From: Haliscomenobacter hydrossis DSM 1100 | GTDB taxonomy: Bacteria; Bacteroidota; Bacteroidia; Chitinophagales; Saprospiraceae | Length of the DNA stretch: 64,000 nucleotides | Reading direction: 5' to 3' | Assembly (NCBI RefSeq): GCF_000212735.1 | Contig: NC_015510.1 | Location: 4,651,001-4,715,000, forward strand | Shown: positions 9,020 to 17,080 of the stretch, in pieces | How the letters are laid out: every line of letters begins with the position of its first letter | Numbering within the stretch: position 1 is the first letter of the stretch | The notes under the pieces: generated by a model | The model's input: the letters and a program-made list of their open reading frames with translations, nothing else | Told to the model about the DNA's origin: nothing | The model's database searches: none | Translations under genes and position numbers: made by a program

Positions 9020-9125
9020 TGTGCTGATTAGTTAATGTGCTGATGTGCTAATACGGCAATCAGCACATTAACTAATCAGCACATCAGCACATTAACCCAT
9101 CAGCACATTAGTAAATCAGCAAACT
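9019..9125. repeat. Intra-operon inverted repeat of CAGCACATTA words
   Basis: Arms 9019-9044 and 9059-9084 are perfect 26-nt inverted copies separated by 14 nt, starting within the stop codon of the preceding gene. Further CAGCACATTA words continue to about 9125. The RNA would fold into a very stable hairpin between two genes read in the same direction. No U-run follows, so it is not a classical terminator. Confidence 0.85.
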
Positions 9126-9132
9126 AAAAAAC

Positions 9133-10602
9133 ATGACTACACCATCGCAACGCTACCTGCAAAAATTCGGGTTATCAGACCCAGCTCCAAATTCTGTGGA
9201 GCAAACAGACCAACAAGCTGGTCCTAACCGCCGTGATTTTATCAAAAATGTGGGCATGACGGGTTTGGCACTAGGGGCATTCATCAATGCGCCAATCACC
9301 CAGACCATTGAGCATTCTACCTCCAAAGTAAACCGCGCTTCTGCACCCAGCGACCTTAAAATCACCGACATGCGGTATGCCGTGGTGATGAATGGCGGGG
9401 GGCGTTGCCCGGTTATCCGCATCGACACCAACCAGGGCATTTATGGCTTGGGGGAAGTGCGCGATGGTGCCAACTGGCGTTACGCGCTGTTCCTCAAGAG
9501 CCGCATCATGGGCATGAACCCTTGTAGTGTGGAAATGATTTTTAAAAAAATCAAGCAATTTGGTTTCCATGGCCGGCAGGCTGGTGGGGTTTGTGCGGTA
9601 GAAATGGCATTATGGGATTTGGCAGGAAAGGCCTACAATGTACCTGCCTACCAGTTGCTGGGCGGAAAATACCGCGACAAAATTCGTTTGTACGCGGATA
9701 CGCCACGTTTGAATGACCCCGTCGCGTTTGCCGCTAAAATGAAAGACCGGGTAGAAAGCAAAGGCTATACTTTTTTGAAGATGGATTTTGGCATCGAATC
9801 CCTCCACAAAATCCCTGGCACCTTGTCCAATAACAATTTCTGGGATGTCAGCAAACAGTGGGAAAACACCCAAATGACCTACGGCGGTACCGAGCACCCT
9901 TTCACTCAGGTTCAAATTACCGATAAAGGTTTGGAAATTTTGGCCGATTATGTGGGCAAGGTGCGTGAAGCGGTAGGGTATGAGATTCCATTATCCTCAG
10001 ATCACTACGGGCATTTTGACAAAAACAACGCCATCCGCCTCGGACGTGCCGTGGAGAAATACCGCCTGGCCTGGTTGGAAGACCTCATTCCCTGGAAGTA
10101 CACCGAAGATTGGAAAGAAATTTCTCAAGCCATCGAAACACCGACCTTAACCGGCGAAGACATATACCTGAAGGAAGAGTTCATCAAGCTGGTTGACCAT
10201 CGTGCAGTTGATTTGATTCACCCGGATTTGGCCAGCTCAGGAGGCTTATTGGAAACCAAAAAAATTGGCGATTATGCCGAAGAACGTGGGGTAGCAATGG
10301 CGATGCACTTTGCAGGTACACCAATTTCCTTCATGGCCAATGTACATTGTGCGGCAGCTACGCAAAATTTTGTAGCTTTGGAACACCATTCCGTCGACCT
10401 GGCGTATTGGGAAAATTTGGTCAAAAAAACCGATGTGCCTTTGATTGAAAAAGGGTTCGCCAATGTGCCGAATCGTCCGGGACTCGGGGTAGACCTCAAC
10501 GATGAAGAGGTAAAAAAACACCTCGATCCAGAAGACCAAAGCTATTTCAAACCAACCCCGGAATGGGATCAATTCCGTTCCTGGGATCGGCTCTGGAGTT
10601 AA
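9133..10602 (+). CDS. Tat-exported mandelate racemase/muconate lactonizing enzyme (enolase superfamily)
   Basis: 489 residues. A twin-arginine signal is present near residue 32 (NRRDFIKNVGMTGLALGAF), so export in folded form is expected. The C-terminal TIM barrel shows the superfamily metal ligands: an aspartate in SSDHYGHFD (about 289), glutamate in WLEDLIPWKY (about 315) and glutamate in LTGEDIYL (about 341). A histidine follows in AMHFAGTPIS (about 391). Together they suggest an acid-sugar dehydratase (for example the galactonate/mannonate/fuconate type) rather than a cycloisomerase; the exact substrate cannot be read from sequence. It lies between an exported RraA-like protein and a BASS transporter, consistent with a periplasmic pathway for an acidic sugar. 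Confidence 0.85.
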   Translation: MTTPSQRYLQKFGLSDPAPNSVEQTDQQAGPNRRDFIKNVGMTGLALGAFINAPITQTIEHSTSKVNRASAPSDLKITDMRYAVVMNGGGRCPVIRIDTNQGIYGLGEVRDGANWRYALFLKSRIMGMNPCSVEMIFKKIKQFGFHGRQAGGVCAVEMALWDLAGKAYNVPAYQLLGGKYRDKIRLYADTPRLNDPVAFAAKMKDRVESKGYTFLKMDFGIESLHKIPGTLSNNNFWDVSKQWENTQMTYGGTEHPFTQVQITDKGLEILADYVGKVREAVGYEIPLSSDHYGHFDKNNAIRLGRAVEKYRLAWLEDLIPWKYTEDWKEISQAIETPTLTGEDIYLKEEFIKLVDHRAVDLIHPDLASSGGLLETKKIGDYAEERGVAMAMHFAGTPISFMANVHCAAATQNFVALEHHSVDLAYWENLVKKTDVPLIEKGFANVPNRPGLGVDLNDEEVKKHLDPEDQSYFKPTPEWDQFRSWDRLWS

Positions 10603-10623
10603 TACATTTTTCATTTAGTTTGC

Positions 10624-10655
10624 GGGTTGACTTTTTAGAAATGAAAAGTCAACCC
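10624..10655. repeat. Intra-operon hairpin
   Basis: Perfect 12-nt arms (GGGTTGACTTTT at 10624-10635 and its complement at 10644-10655) with an 8-nt loop. It lies between the enolase-superfamily gene and the transporter, without a following U-run. It may tune expression or protect the upstream mRNA. Confidence 0.7.
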
Positions 10656-10673
10656 ACCTATTAACTATACTAT

Positions 10674-11759
10674 ATGTCTACTTCTCTTTACCGGTATTTG
10701 TTGTATGCAGGAATGGCCGTATTGCTTGGCGCGCTGGGTACTTATTTGGCTAGTGCCACTGGTCTGACCGGGCCTTTGCTGGTGCTCGGACTCTTGCTCC
10801 TGGCCCTCGGCATGAAAGGATTTGAACACCTGAAAGGGTTTGCGTACACCACCGTTATTTTTGCGGCGGTTAGTGCGGCTATGTTTTATCCGCAGTATTT
10901 CATTCAAGTTGGCGATTATAAATTGTCCAAACTCATTATGCCCTTATTGCAAGTGATCATGTTTGGCATGGGGACAACCATGACTTTTAACGATTTCATC
11001 GGCATCGTTAAAACGCCCAAAGCAGTGATCATTGGCGTTTTTTGTCAGTTTTTAATCATGCCTTCACTCGGTTTTGCCATTGCTAATTTATTCAATTTTC
11101 CGCCTGAAATTGCCGCAGGAGTCATCCTGATTGGTAGTTCGCCGAGTGGTTTGGCTTCTAATGTAATGGCTTTGATTGCCAAAGCCAACGTTGCACTATC
11201 CATCACCATTACCACCTGTGCCACTTTGTTGGCACCCGTGATGACCCCATTGTTGATGAAAACACTGGCCGGTCAATTCATTGAGATCGATTTTTGGAGC
11301 ATGGTTTGGGACATCACTAAAATCATCATCATCCCCCTGGGCATAGGGTTTATCATCAATCAATATTTGAAAAAAGTAGCCGAGTTTTTGAAAGATTACC
11401 TGCCGCTGATTTCTATGGTGGGTATTGCGTTCATCATTACCATCATCACCGCTGCGGGGCAGGCCTCTTTGTTGAATGTTGGTGGTCTGCTCATGGTGGC
11501 AGTGCTCCTGCACAATATTGGAGGCTTTGTTTTGGGGTATAGTGCCGCCAGGTTGTTCCGAATGCCGGAGCAGGATTGCCGCACGGTAGCCATTGAAGTG
11601 GGTTTACAAAACGCAGGTCTGGCCTCTGGTTTGGCCAATCAAATGGGCAAACTGGCTACCGTCGGTTTGGCCGCAGCACTTTTTGGCCCGATTATGAACA
11701 TTACAGGTTCTGTGTTGGCGAGTTGGTGGGGGCGGAGCAGCGATCCAAAGACTGAGTAA
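10674..11759 (+). CDS. Bile acid:sodium symporter (BASS) family transporter
   Basis: 361 residues, almost wholly hydrophobic with about ten predicted membrane helices. The BASS signature is present: MFGMGTTMTFNDF in the first half, then IGSSPSGLASNVMALIAKANVALSITITTCATLLAPVMTPLL. In the second half FRMPEQDCRTVAIEVGLQNAGLASGLA is the characteristic crossover motif with the conserved E-x-G-x-QN. These inner-membrane carriers move organic anions (keto acids, pantoate, bile acids) with sodium. Position directly after two exported sugar-acid enzymes suggests it takes up their acidic product. Confidence 0.9.
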   Translation: MSTSLYRYLLYAGMAVLLGALGTYLASATGLTGPLLVLGLLLLALGMKGFEHLKGFAYTTVIFAAVSAAMFYPQYFIQVGDYKLSKLIMPLLQVIMFGMGTTMTFNDFIGIVKTPKAVIIGVFCQFLIMPSLGFAIANLFNFPPEIAAGVILIGSSPSGLASNVMALIAKANVALSITITTCATLLAPVMTPLLMKTLAGQFIEIDFWSMVWDITKIIIIPLGIGFIINQYLKKVAEFLKDYLPLISMVGIAFIITIITAAGQASLLNVGGLLMVAVLLHNIGGFVLGYSAARLFRMPEQDCRTVAIEVGLQNAGLASGLANQMGKLATVGLAAALFGPIMNITGSVLASWWGRSSDPKTE

Positions 11760-11808
11760 AGTGAGTGTTATGCTCATGAGATTGAGCAATTAATTAGGAA
11801 ACAATATG

Positions 11809-11840
11809 CCCTAACCTGCCGTAGGCGGGTTAGGGTTTTT
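11809..11840 (+). terminator. Intrinsic terminator of the RraA/enolase/BASS operon
   Basis: Stem CCCTAACCTGCC (11809-11820) pairs with GGCGGGTTAGGG (11824-11835) around a 3-nt loop and is followed by five T. The T-run overlaps the stop region of the convergent UvrA-like gene. Confidence 0.8.
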
Positions 11841-14100
11841 AAATCAAGCCCTGCAAAAACTGTCCGGTTATCGAGCTTTCACAATCCAAAATCCCTTCAA
11901 TCGGCCCGGCATACAGCACTTCCCCGCCTTTTTTGCCGCCTGCCGGGCCCATGTCAATGATCCAGTCGGCATGTTTGATGATGTCGAGGTTGTGTTCGAT
12001 GATGATGACGGTATTGTTGCCATCCACCAGTTTTTTGATGATTTTGAAAAAATGTTCAATGTCTGAAACGTGCAGGCCCGTAGTTGGTTCGTCCATGATG
12101 TAGATGTTGCTTTCTTTTTGCAACTCGGTGGCAATTTTAAGGCGTTGAGATTCTCCGCCGGACAGGGTGCTGAGCGACTGCCCCAATTTCAAATAATCCA
12201 GTCCAACCGCTTGCAACAAGCGCAGGTGTTTGTTGATTTTTTCACTGCGAAAAAACTCCAGCGCTTGAGCCACGCTCATGTCCAGTACTTCGGCGATGTT
12301 TTTGCCTTGAAATTTGTATTCCAGAACCTCGGCCTGGTAGCGCTTCCCTTCACATTCATCACAAAGGGTTTTTACGGCATCCAAAAAACTCAGTTCCATA
12401 CTCACCATGCCCTGGCCATTGCATTTGTGGCAAGCACCTGCGCTGTTGAAGCTGAAAAGCGAGGCAGCAGTATTGGTCGCGCTGGCAAATTCTTTGCGAA
12501 TGTTGTCAAACACACCGAGATAAGTAGCCGGATTGGCGCGTGAGGTTTTTCCCACCGCCGTTTGGTCGATAACAATGGCTTCAGGGTGTTCTTTGGCAAA
12601 ACAGTCGTGAATCAAACTGCTTTTGCCACTCCCGGAAACACCCGTCACACAAGTCAGTACCCCTTGCGGGATGTTTACCGATACATTTTTCAGGTTGTTG
12701 GCATTGGCATTTTTTATTTCGAAAAACTCGACTGCCTTTTTTCTCTGGAAGACGGTTTTTTGCTGGCCGTACAAATATTTACCCGTGATGCTTTCCGTTT
12801 GGGCAATGCCTGCCGTGGGGCCGTTGTACACCACTTCTCCCCCAAACTTGCCCGCTTTGGGACCAATGTCGATGATCCATTCGGCTGCGCGGATGATTTC
12901 GGGATCGTGCTCTACGACGAAGACAGAATTGCCTTTGTCCTTGAGGCGATACAAGAGTGCCAGCAGCTTTTCGGTATCTTTGGGGTGCAGCCCGGTGGAG
13001 GGTTCGTCCAGCACATAGAGCATATCTACCAAATTGCAGTCGAGCTGTTTGGCCATTTTCACCCGCTGGGATTCACCCCCGGAAAGGCTGCCCACGGGGC
13101 GCTCCAGCGACAAATACCCCACGCCAATTTCGATCAATTGCTCCAATACAAACTGCGCTTTGCTGATGATGGTGCTGGCCAGTTCATCCTTAATGGGCTG
13201 TAAAAAAGTGTACACATCACTGAGTTCCATCCGGCACAATTCGTCGAATGACACCCCGTTGACCTGCACTGACCGCGCCCGCTCGTTGATCCTGGAGCCA
13301 TTGCAATGCTCACAAATGGAGTATTTAAATTGCTTGGTGTAGGCATTTTTATCATCTTCCGAAGCTTCGTCTTCGGCCCTTACGGTTACGGCATTTTCCA
13401 GTTTGCGGGCAATGCCTTCAAAGTTTTTCATGTACGTCGTTTTGCCCTCCGGGACTTCAACCGCATATGGTTCGGCGTACAATAATTTGTGTAATTCCGA
13501 CTCGGAAAAGTCTTTTACTTTTTTCTCGGTGTCAAACAATTGCAGGTTGATGATCTCTTTCCACAAAAAACCACCCACTTTAAAATGTGGATGCATGATC
13601 GCACCTTCCCGAATGGATTTTTCTTGATCCAAAAACAAATCGAGGTCAATTTTGGCTTTTTTGCCCAAACCATTGCAGTGTTCGCACATGCCTTCCGGGT
13701 GGTTGAACGAAAACAGGAAGGAGGCGCCAATAGCGGGTTTGCCGATCCGCGAAAACAACAACCGCAAATAAGTATTGACTTCCGTAACCGTGCCTACGGT
13801 GCTCCGCAGGTTATTGCCCATCTTTTTTTGGTCAATGACGATGGAAGTGGAGAGGTTCAAAATATCGTCCACATCGGGCCGGGAGAGTTTGGGCATAAAC
13901 GTGCGGGCAAACGTGGAAAAGGTTTCGATCAATTGTCGTTGCGCCTCGGTGTAAATGGTGTCGAACAATAGGGAAGATTTGCCAGAACCGGACACTCCTG
14001 TAAAAGCAACGACTTTGTGTTTGGGAATTTCCAAACTGAGGTTTTTCAGGTTGTTGGTGTGCGCATTTTGCACAATGATGAAGTCTTTGGTGGTAGACAT
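11839..14100 (-). CDS. UvrA-like ABC ATPase (short UvrA paralogue)
   Basis: 753 residues against about 940 for housekeeping UvrA, which fits the short UvrA2/UvrA-like class. Two ABC modules are seen: Walker A GVSGSGKSSLLFDTIY near residue 35 and signature LSGGESQRVKMAKQL, then Walker A GVSGSGKSSLIHDCF and signature LSGGESQRLKIATEL. Walker B parts are YVLDEPSTGLHP and YIMDEPTTGLHV. Zinc-binding CxxC pairs are present (CEHCNGLGKK, CEHCNGSR, CHKCNGQG and CDECEGKRY). UvrA proteins recognise DNA lesions; short paralogues lack the UvrB-interaction region and are implicated in stress or drug tolerance. Divergent from the NACHT gene with a 227-bp spacer. Confidence 0.9.
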   Translation of the reverse strand: MSTTKDFIIVQNAHTNNLKNLSLEIPKHKVVAFTGVSGSGKSSLLFDTIYTEAQRQLIETFSTFARTFMPKLSRPDVDDILNLSTSIVIDQKKMGNNLRSTVGTVTEVNTYLRLLFSRIGKPAIGASFLFSFNHPEGMCEHCNGLGKKAKIDLDLFLDQEKSIREGAIMHPHFKVGGFLWKEIINLQLFDTEKKVKDFSESELHKLLYAEPYAVEVPEGKTTYMKNFEGIARKLENAVTVRAEDEASEDDKNAYTKQFKYSICEHCNGSRINERARSVQVNGVSFDELCRMELSDVYTFLQPIKDELASTIISKAQFVLEQLIEIGVGYLSLERPVGSLSGGESQRVKMAKQLDCNLVDMLYVLDEPSTGLHPKDTEKLLALLYRLKDKGNSVFVVEHDPEIIRAAEWIIDIGPKAGKFGGEVVYNGPTAGIAQTESITGKYLYGQQKTVFQRKKAVEFFEIKNANANNLKNVSVNIPQGVLTCVTGVSGSGKSSLIHDCFAKEHPEAIVIDQTAVGKTSRANPATYLGVFDNIRKEFASATNTAASLFSFNSAGACHKCNGQGMVSMELSFLDAVKTLCDECEGKRYQAEVLEYKFQGKNIAEVLDMSVAQALEFFRSEKINKHLRLLQAVGLDYLKLGQSLSTLSGGESQRLKIATELQKESNIYIMDEPTTGLHVSDIEHFFKIIKKLVDGNNTVIIIEHNLDIIKHADWIIDMGPAGGKKGGEVLYAGPIEGILDCESSITGQFLQGLI

Positions 14101-14172
14101 GGGTGGTGGTTTGGGTGCTGATGAAGAAACTTCAGGGGGGGGTATTTAAAAAACTAAAAGTTTTAATTATAG

Positions 14173-14180
14173 CAAATGTA
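14173..14180 (-). promoter_or_regulatory. -7 box of the UvrA-like gene
   Basis: TACATTTG on the minus strand matches TAnnTTTG, 73 bp before the ATG at 14100. No -33 TTTG at the standard distance was found. Confidence 0.4.
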
Positions 14181-14243
14181 AGGTGTTTTTATTTAAAAAA
14201 CCACACAAAAATTGAATTTAAAGCAAAAAGACAGCATAGGCAC

Positions 14244-14275
14244 TTTATGAAAGCGCAAGAATAGTGATACATTTG
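14244..14275 (+). promoter_or_regulatory. Promoter of the NACHT gene
   Basis: TTTA (14244-14247), 20 nt, then TACATTTG (14268-14275) closely fits the Bacteroidota -33/-7 promoter. The leader to the ATG at 14328 is about 45 nt. Confidence 0.5.
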
Positions 14276-14327
14276 GAAAACATCCATAATTAGCCCATTT
14301 TGGCAGGACTAAACAGCCAATGTTTAT

Positions 14328-16571
14328 ATGAACTTAAAGCAACAGGTAGAAAACAAATTAGCTGAAAACAACATAGACCTGGCGTTGGAACTGCTCCAAT
14401 CTCAACCAAACATTGATGTAAATTACCACAATGATCTCACCATTTTACAACAAAATTACCAGGAAATTCTGCATCGGGAGCAGATGTCTTTTTTAACCTA
14501 TGAAGAAGCCAAGCGAGAAAAAAACAAACTCAGTTTAAGCATTTTACAATTAACCGACCGGATCACCGCGGGAAAACCACCGATTACCATTACCAATTTT
14601 CTGGAACAAACCCCCTCTAAAAACCTGGTTTTAATTGTTTTGGCACTTGAAATCGCCATTGGCATTTTGGGCGAATTATTCCCGGAAAAGGTAAAAGTCA
14701 ATATCGAAAATGTCTTTGGCTCTTCTTACAACATTATGTATTTCGCCGCGTTGGCGCTAACGATTGTGGCCTTTTTATGGTTGTCTTTGAGAAAAGAAAA
14801 ACCAAAAACACGCCTTGTCGCAACCGATATTTTTTCAAAAGAAGAAGATGGTATCCGCAAAGCATTATTGGATCGATATCGAAGCAGATTAAAACAAAAA
14901 ACCGATTATCGCCTCCCGGTTACGCTCACCCTGACCTATACCAAAGAAGGCAGTAGCCCCGATTACCTGCATTTTTCCGAAGGCATCGTAGAGGAACAAA
15001 GTATTGAAGGCGACCTGGTGGCTACGCTCAAAAAACATCAGCATTTACTCATCATTGGTGACCCCGGTGCCGGAAAAACCACCCAACTTTTAGAATTGGC
15101 CAAAGCCTGGTTGGAAAATGGGGAAAACGAAAAAATTCCGGTCATTTTCAACCTCGCGGCCTGGAAAGCAGACGCGCAGCGTTTTGATGAATGGCTGCAA
15201 GCGGCCCTTGTCTCCGGCTATGGTTTTTCGAAGGCCTTGGCGAGTGAAGCCATTTTTAAAAGCAAAATCCTGCCTTTGTTGGATGGTTTGGATGAGGTTG
15301 GCCGGGACATGCAGACCAAAGCTGAGCAAGCCGAAATGCGCGGCCAATGTTTAAAAGCAATTGATAATTACCTGTCCTTGTTTGATGTCAACTATTTGGC
15401 GATTTGTAGTCGCCGTGAGGAATATGCCGCTACAAAGGCGGATGCTCCGGTGAAAGCCACGGTTTTGGTCAATCCGCTAAGCCCCGCTGAAATCAGAGCC
15501 ACCCTCAAAAAAGCTTTGGCTCAAAAAATCAGCACCAAAGATGAAACTGCTGCGACCACCCTTTTGAACCTGTTGCCCAAACACCCTAGCCTGGAAACGG
15601 TGCTTTGTACCCCCTTTTATTACAATATCGCGCTGGAGGTTTTTGATGTGCGGACTGGGGCTCATGAACTACCCGCAGAAAATACGGCGTTGCAGCAATA
15701 CCTCGTCGAGCATTTTGTGGCCGAAAAATTAGGTCAAACGCCCAATCCGAAAGGGTTTATGGAGGCCAAAACGCGTCATTCTCTGGCTTGGTTGGCGTTT
15801 ATATTAAATGCTGAAAGTAGGGTGAATTTTGAATTGGTGGATTTTCAACCGCGTCATTTGGAAAAAAAGTGGATGGGTAATTTGGTCTATGGTTTGGTTT
15901 TTGGTTTGGTCTTTGGTTTGGTTCTTGGTTTGGTTGTCGGTTTGATTGGAGTTTTGGTCTTCGGTTTGGTCTTCGGTTTCGTAGTCGGCTGGAACTTATA
16001 TTCGGATGTAAGACCTCAAGAAATAAGAAAGATCAGGTGGTCAAATTTGACAAATAAATCATTGTGGTTAAGCGTTTGGGTCAAAGCTTTGTTCTTCGGT
16101 TTGTACTTAGGTTTAATGTCAGAGTCGGTTATCGGTTCGGCCCTCGGTTTGGTTATCGGTTTGAATATAGATTTGGCTGAACATGCTGCTTTTTCTGCCG
16201 TAAAAACGCCTTACCATCGGCTTAACAGTAGGATCATAGCTGAGGCATCTAGATGGATGATCATAGCTTTATGTATGCTTTTATTAATACAGTATGGTGC
16301 TGACTCAATACAAAAATTTTATGATTTTCTTTACTATTTAGGATTCGGAATTCCGATAAGTATATTCCTAGGTTTAACCTTAACTGCCTTCTTCAAACAT
16401 CTCATCCTCCGCCTCTGCCTCTACTGGGAAAAAAAACTCCCCCTCCGTTGGGTTTCCTTTTTTAGCTACGCCACTTCTGCCCGCATCCTGGAGCAAGACG
16501 GTGGGCAATGGCGTTTTCGGCATCAAATTTTGCAGGATTATTTTGCGGGGAAGTTGAAGCGGGTATCGTAA
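14328..16571 (+). CDS. Membrane-anchored NACHT ATPase with EAD11-like N-terminus
   Basis: 747 residues. Residues 1-80 form a helical domain (LALELLQSQPNID and MSFLTYEEAKREKNKLSLSILQLTDRI) resembling Effector-Associated Domain 11, an adaptor that recruits effectors by like-like interaction. Two membrane helices follow (about 99-117 and 135-153). The NACHT module has Walker A GDPGAGKTT (244-252) and Walker B ILPLLDGLDEVG (314-325), the NACHT D-G-L-D-E-V form. The C-terminal third is strongly hydrophobic, with a G-L-V-x-G repeat segment (about 520-565) and further helices to about 700. Bacterial NACHT proteins are known in antiphage defence and conflict systems. No separate effector gene is adjacent, so the partner must be elsewhere or absent. 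Confidence 0.82.
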   Translation: MNLKQQVENKLAENNIDLALELLQSQPNIDVNYHNDLTILQQNYQEILHREQMSFLTYEEAKREKNKLSLSILQLTDRITAGKPPITITNFLEQTPSKNLVLIVLALEIAIGILGELFPEKVKVNIENVFGSSYNIMYFAALALTIVAFLWLSLRKEKPKTRLVATDIFSKEEDGIRKALLDRYRSRLKQKTDYRLPVTLTLTYTKEGSSPDYLHFSEGIVEEQSIEGDLVATLKKHQHLLIIGDPGAGKTTQLLELAKAWLENGENEKIPVIFNLAAWKADAQRFDEWLQAALVSGYGFSKALASEAIFKSKILPLLDGLDEVGRDMQTKAEQAEMRGQCLKAIDNYLSLFDVNYLAICSRREEYAATKADAPVKATVLVNPLSPAEIRATLKKALAQKISTKDETAATTLLNLLPKHPSLETVLCTPFYYNIALEVFDVRTGAHELPAENTALQQYLVEHFVAEKLGQTPNPKGFMEAKTRHSLAWLAFILNAESRVNFELVDFQPRHLEKKWMGNLVYGLVFGLVFGLVLGLVVGLIGVLVFGLVFGFVVGWNLYSDVRPQEIRKIRWSNLTNKSLWLSVWVKALFFGLYLGLMSESVIGSALGLVIGLNIDLAEHAAFSAVKTPYHRLNSRIIAEASRWMIIALCMLLLIQYGADSIQKFYDFLYYLGFGIPISIFLGLTLTAFFKHLILRLCLYWEKKLPLRWVSFFSYATSARILEQDGGQWRFRHQILQDYFAGKLKRVS
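15880..15990 (+). repeat. In-frame TTTGGT-type tandem repeat
   Basis: About a dozen degenerate units of GGTTTGGT-like DNA encode a run of Gly-Leu-Val-Phe-Gly steps in the NACHT protein's membrane part. Six-base periodicity preserves frame and could let repeat number vary. Confidence 0.6.
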
Positions 16572-16609
16572 GCGTTTGCGCCAAACCATCCGAATCGCGT
16601 AGCGATGAG

Positions 16610-16770
16610 CCATTTTGTAGCGGCGGGTTTTAACCCGCCATCAATAGCGTAATGGTGTTTTGGCGTGCCGTAGGTACGACCCATAATCCATCAAAATGTA
16701 CCGTACCTACGGCACTGTGTTGAAAATCGGGCATTCCATCGGCGGGTTGAAACCCGCCGCTACAAAATGG
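16610..16770. repeat. Nested inverted-repeat element with 30-nt arms
   Basis: Outer arms 16610-16639 and 16741-16770 are complementary with one mismatch (CCATTTTGTAGCGGCGGGTT start). Each arm is itself a small hairpin around GGCGGGTTNNAACCCGCC. Inner arms 16665-16678 and 16702-16715 (GTGCCGTAGGTACG and complement) are perfect. The layout repeats that of the 7731-7896 element with unrelated sequence. Confidence 0.85.
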
Positions 16771-16827
16771 GTCGTCGCCAAGCGACTGCATTTTTCGGGA
16801 GCTGAAATTTTAGAGCATCCAGTTGCA

Positions 16828-16864
16828 TTTCCAATTGTGAAACTACCCGTTTCGCAATTGGAAA
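16828..16864. repeat. Hairpin in convergent intergenic region
   Basis: TTTCCAATTGTGAAAC (16828-16843) pairs with 16849-16864 with one mismatch and a 5-nt loop. No U-run follows on either strand; role unknown. Confidence 0.6.
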
Positions 16865-16929
16865 CGCAAGTAATCAAACCGGAATACATGCTCAATACTG
16901 TTTCATTAATTTCGCCACTGCCAGTGGCG

Positions 16930-16964
16930 AAAAAAAAACCGCCCCCTGATACACAGAAGGCGGC
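16930..16964 (-). terminator. Probable intrinsic terminator of the efflux operon
   Basis: On the minus strand GCCGCC and GGGGGCGG enclose a 15-nt loop and are followed by a run of nine T (16938-16930). It lies about 120 nt past the RND stop codon. Confidence 0.6.
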
Positions 16965-17080
16965 GTTCCTGGGCTTAAAAACCCATCAAGCATTGCATTT
17001 ATTTGTCTTACTACGGGTTAAGATTGTATTAGGAGTTCTACTTTGCGCTGCAAATGGCAAACCAGAATTCCTAACACAAT

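Larger units (their letters stand above)
16572..17080. other. 509-bp convergent intergenic region with several hairpins
   Basis: Between the stops of the NACHT gene and the RND transporter. It holds a large inverted repeat (16610-16770), a 16-nt-arm hairpin (16828-16864) and a 10-nt-arm palindrome centred at 16921. A terminator for the minus strand follows (16930-16964). No convincing gene is seen. Confidence 0.7.

Noticed and set aside
9019-9125. CRISPR-like array from repeated CAGCACATTA words
   Set aside because: Words occur in both orientations with variable, very short gaps; no spacers of constant length and no cas genes.
11839-14100. Housekeeping uvrA
   Set aside because: At 753 residues it is about 190 shorter than UvrA and fits the short paralogue class.
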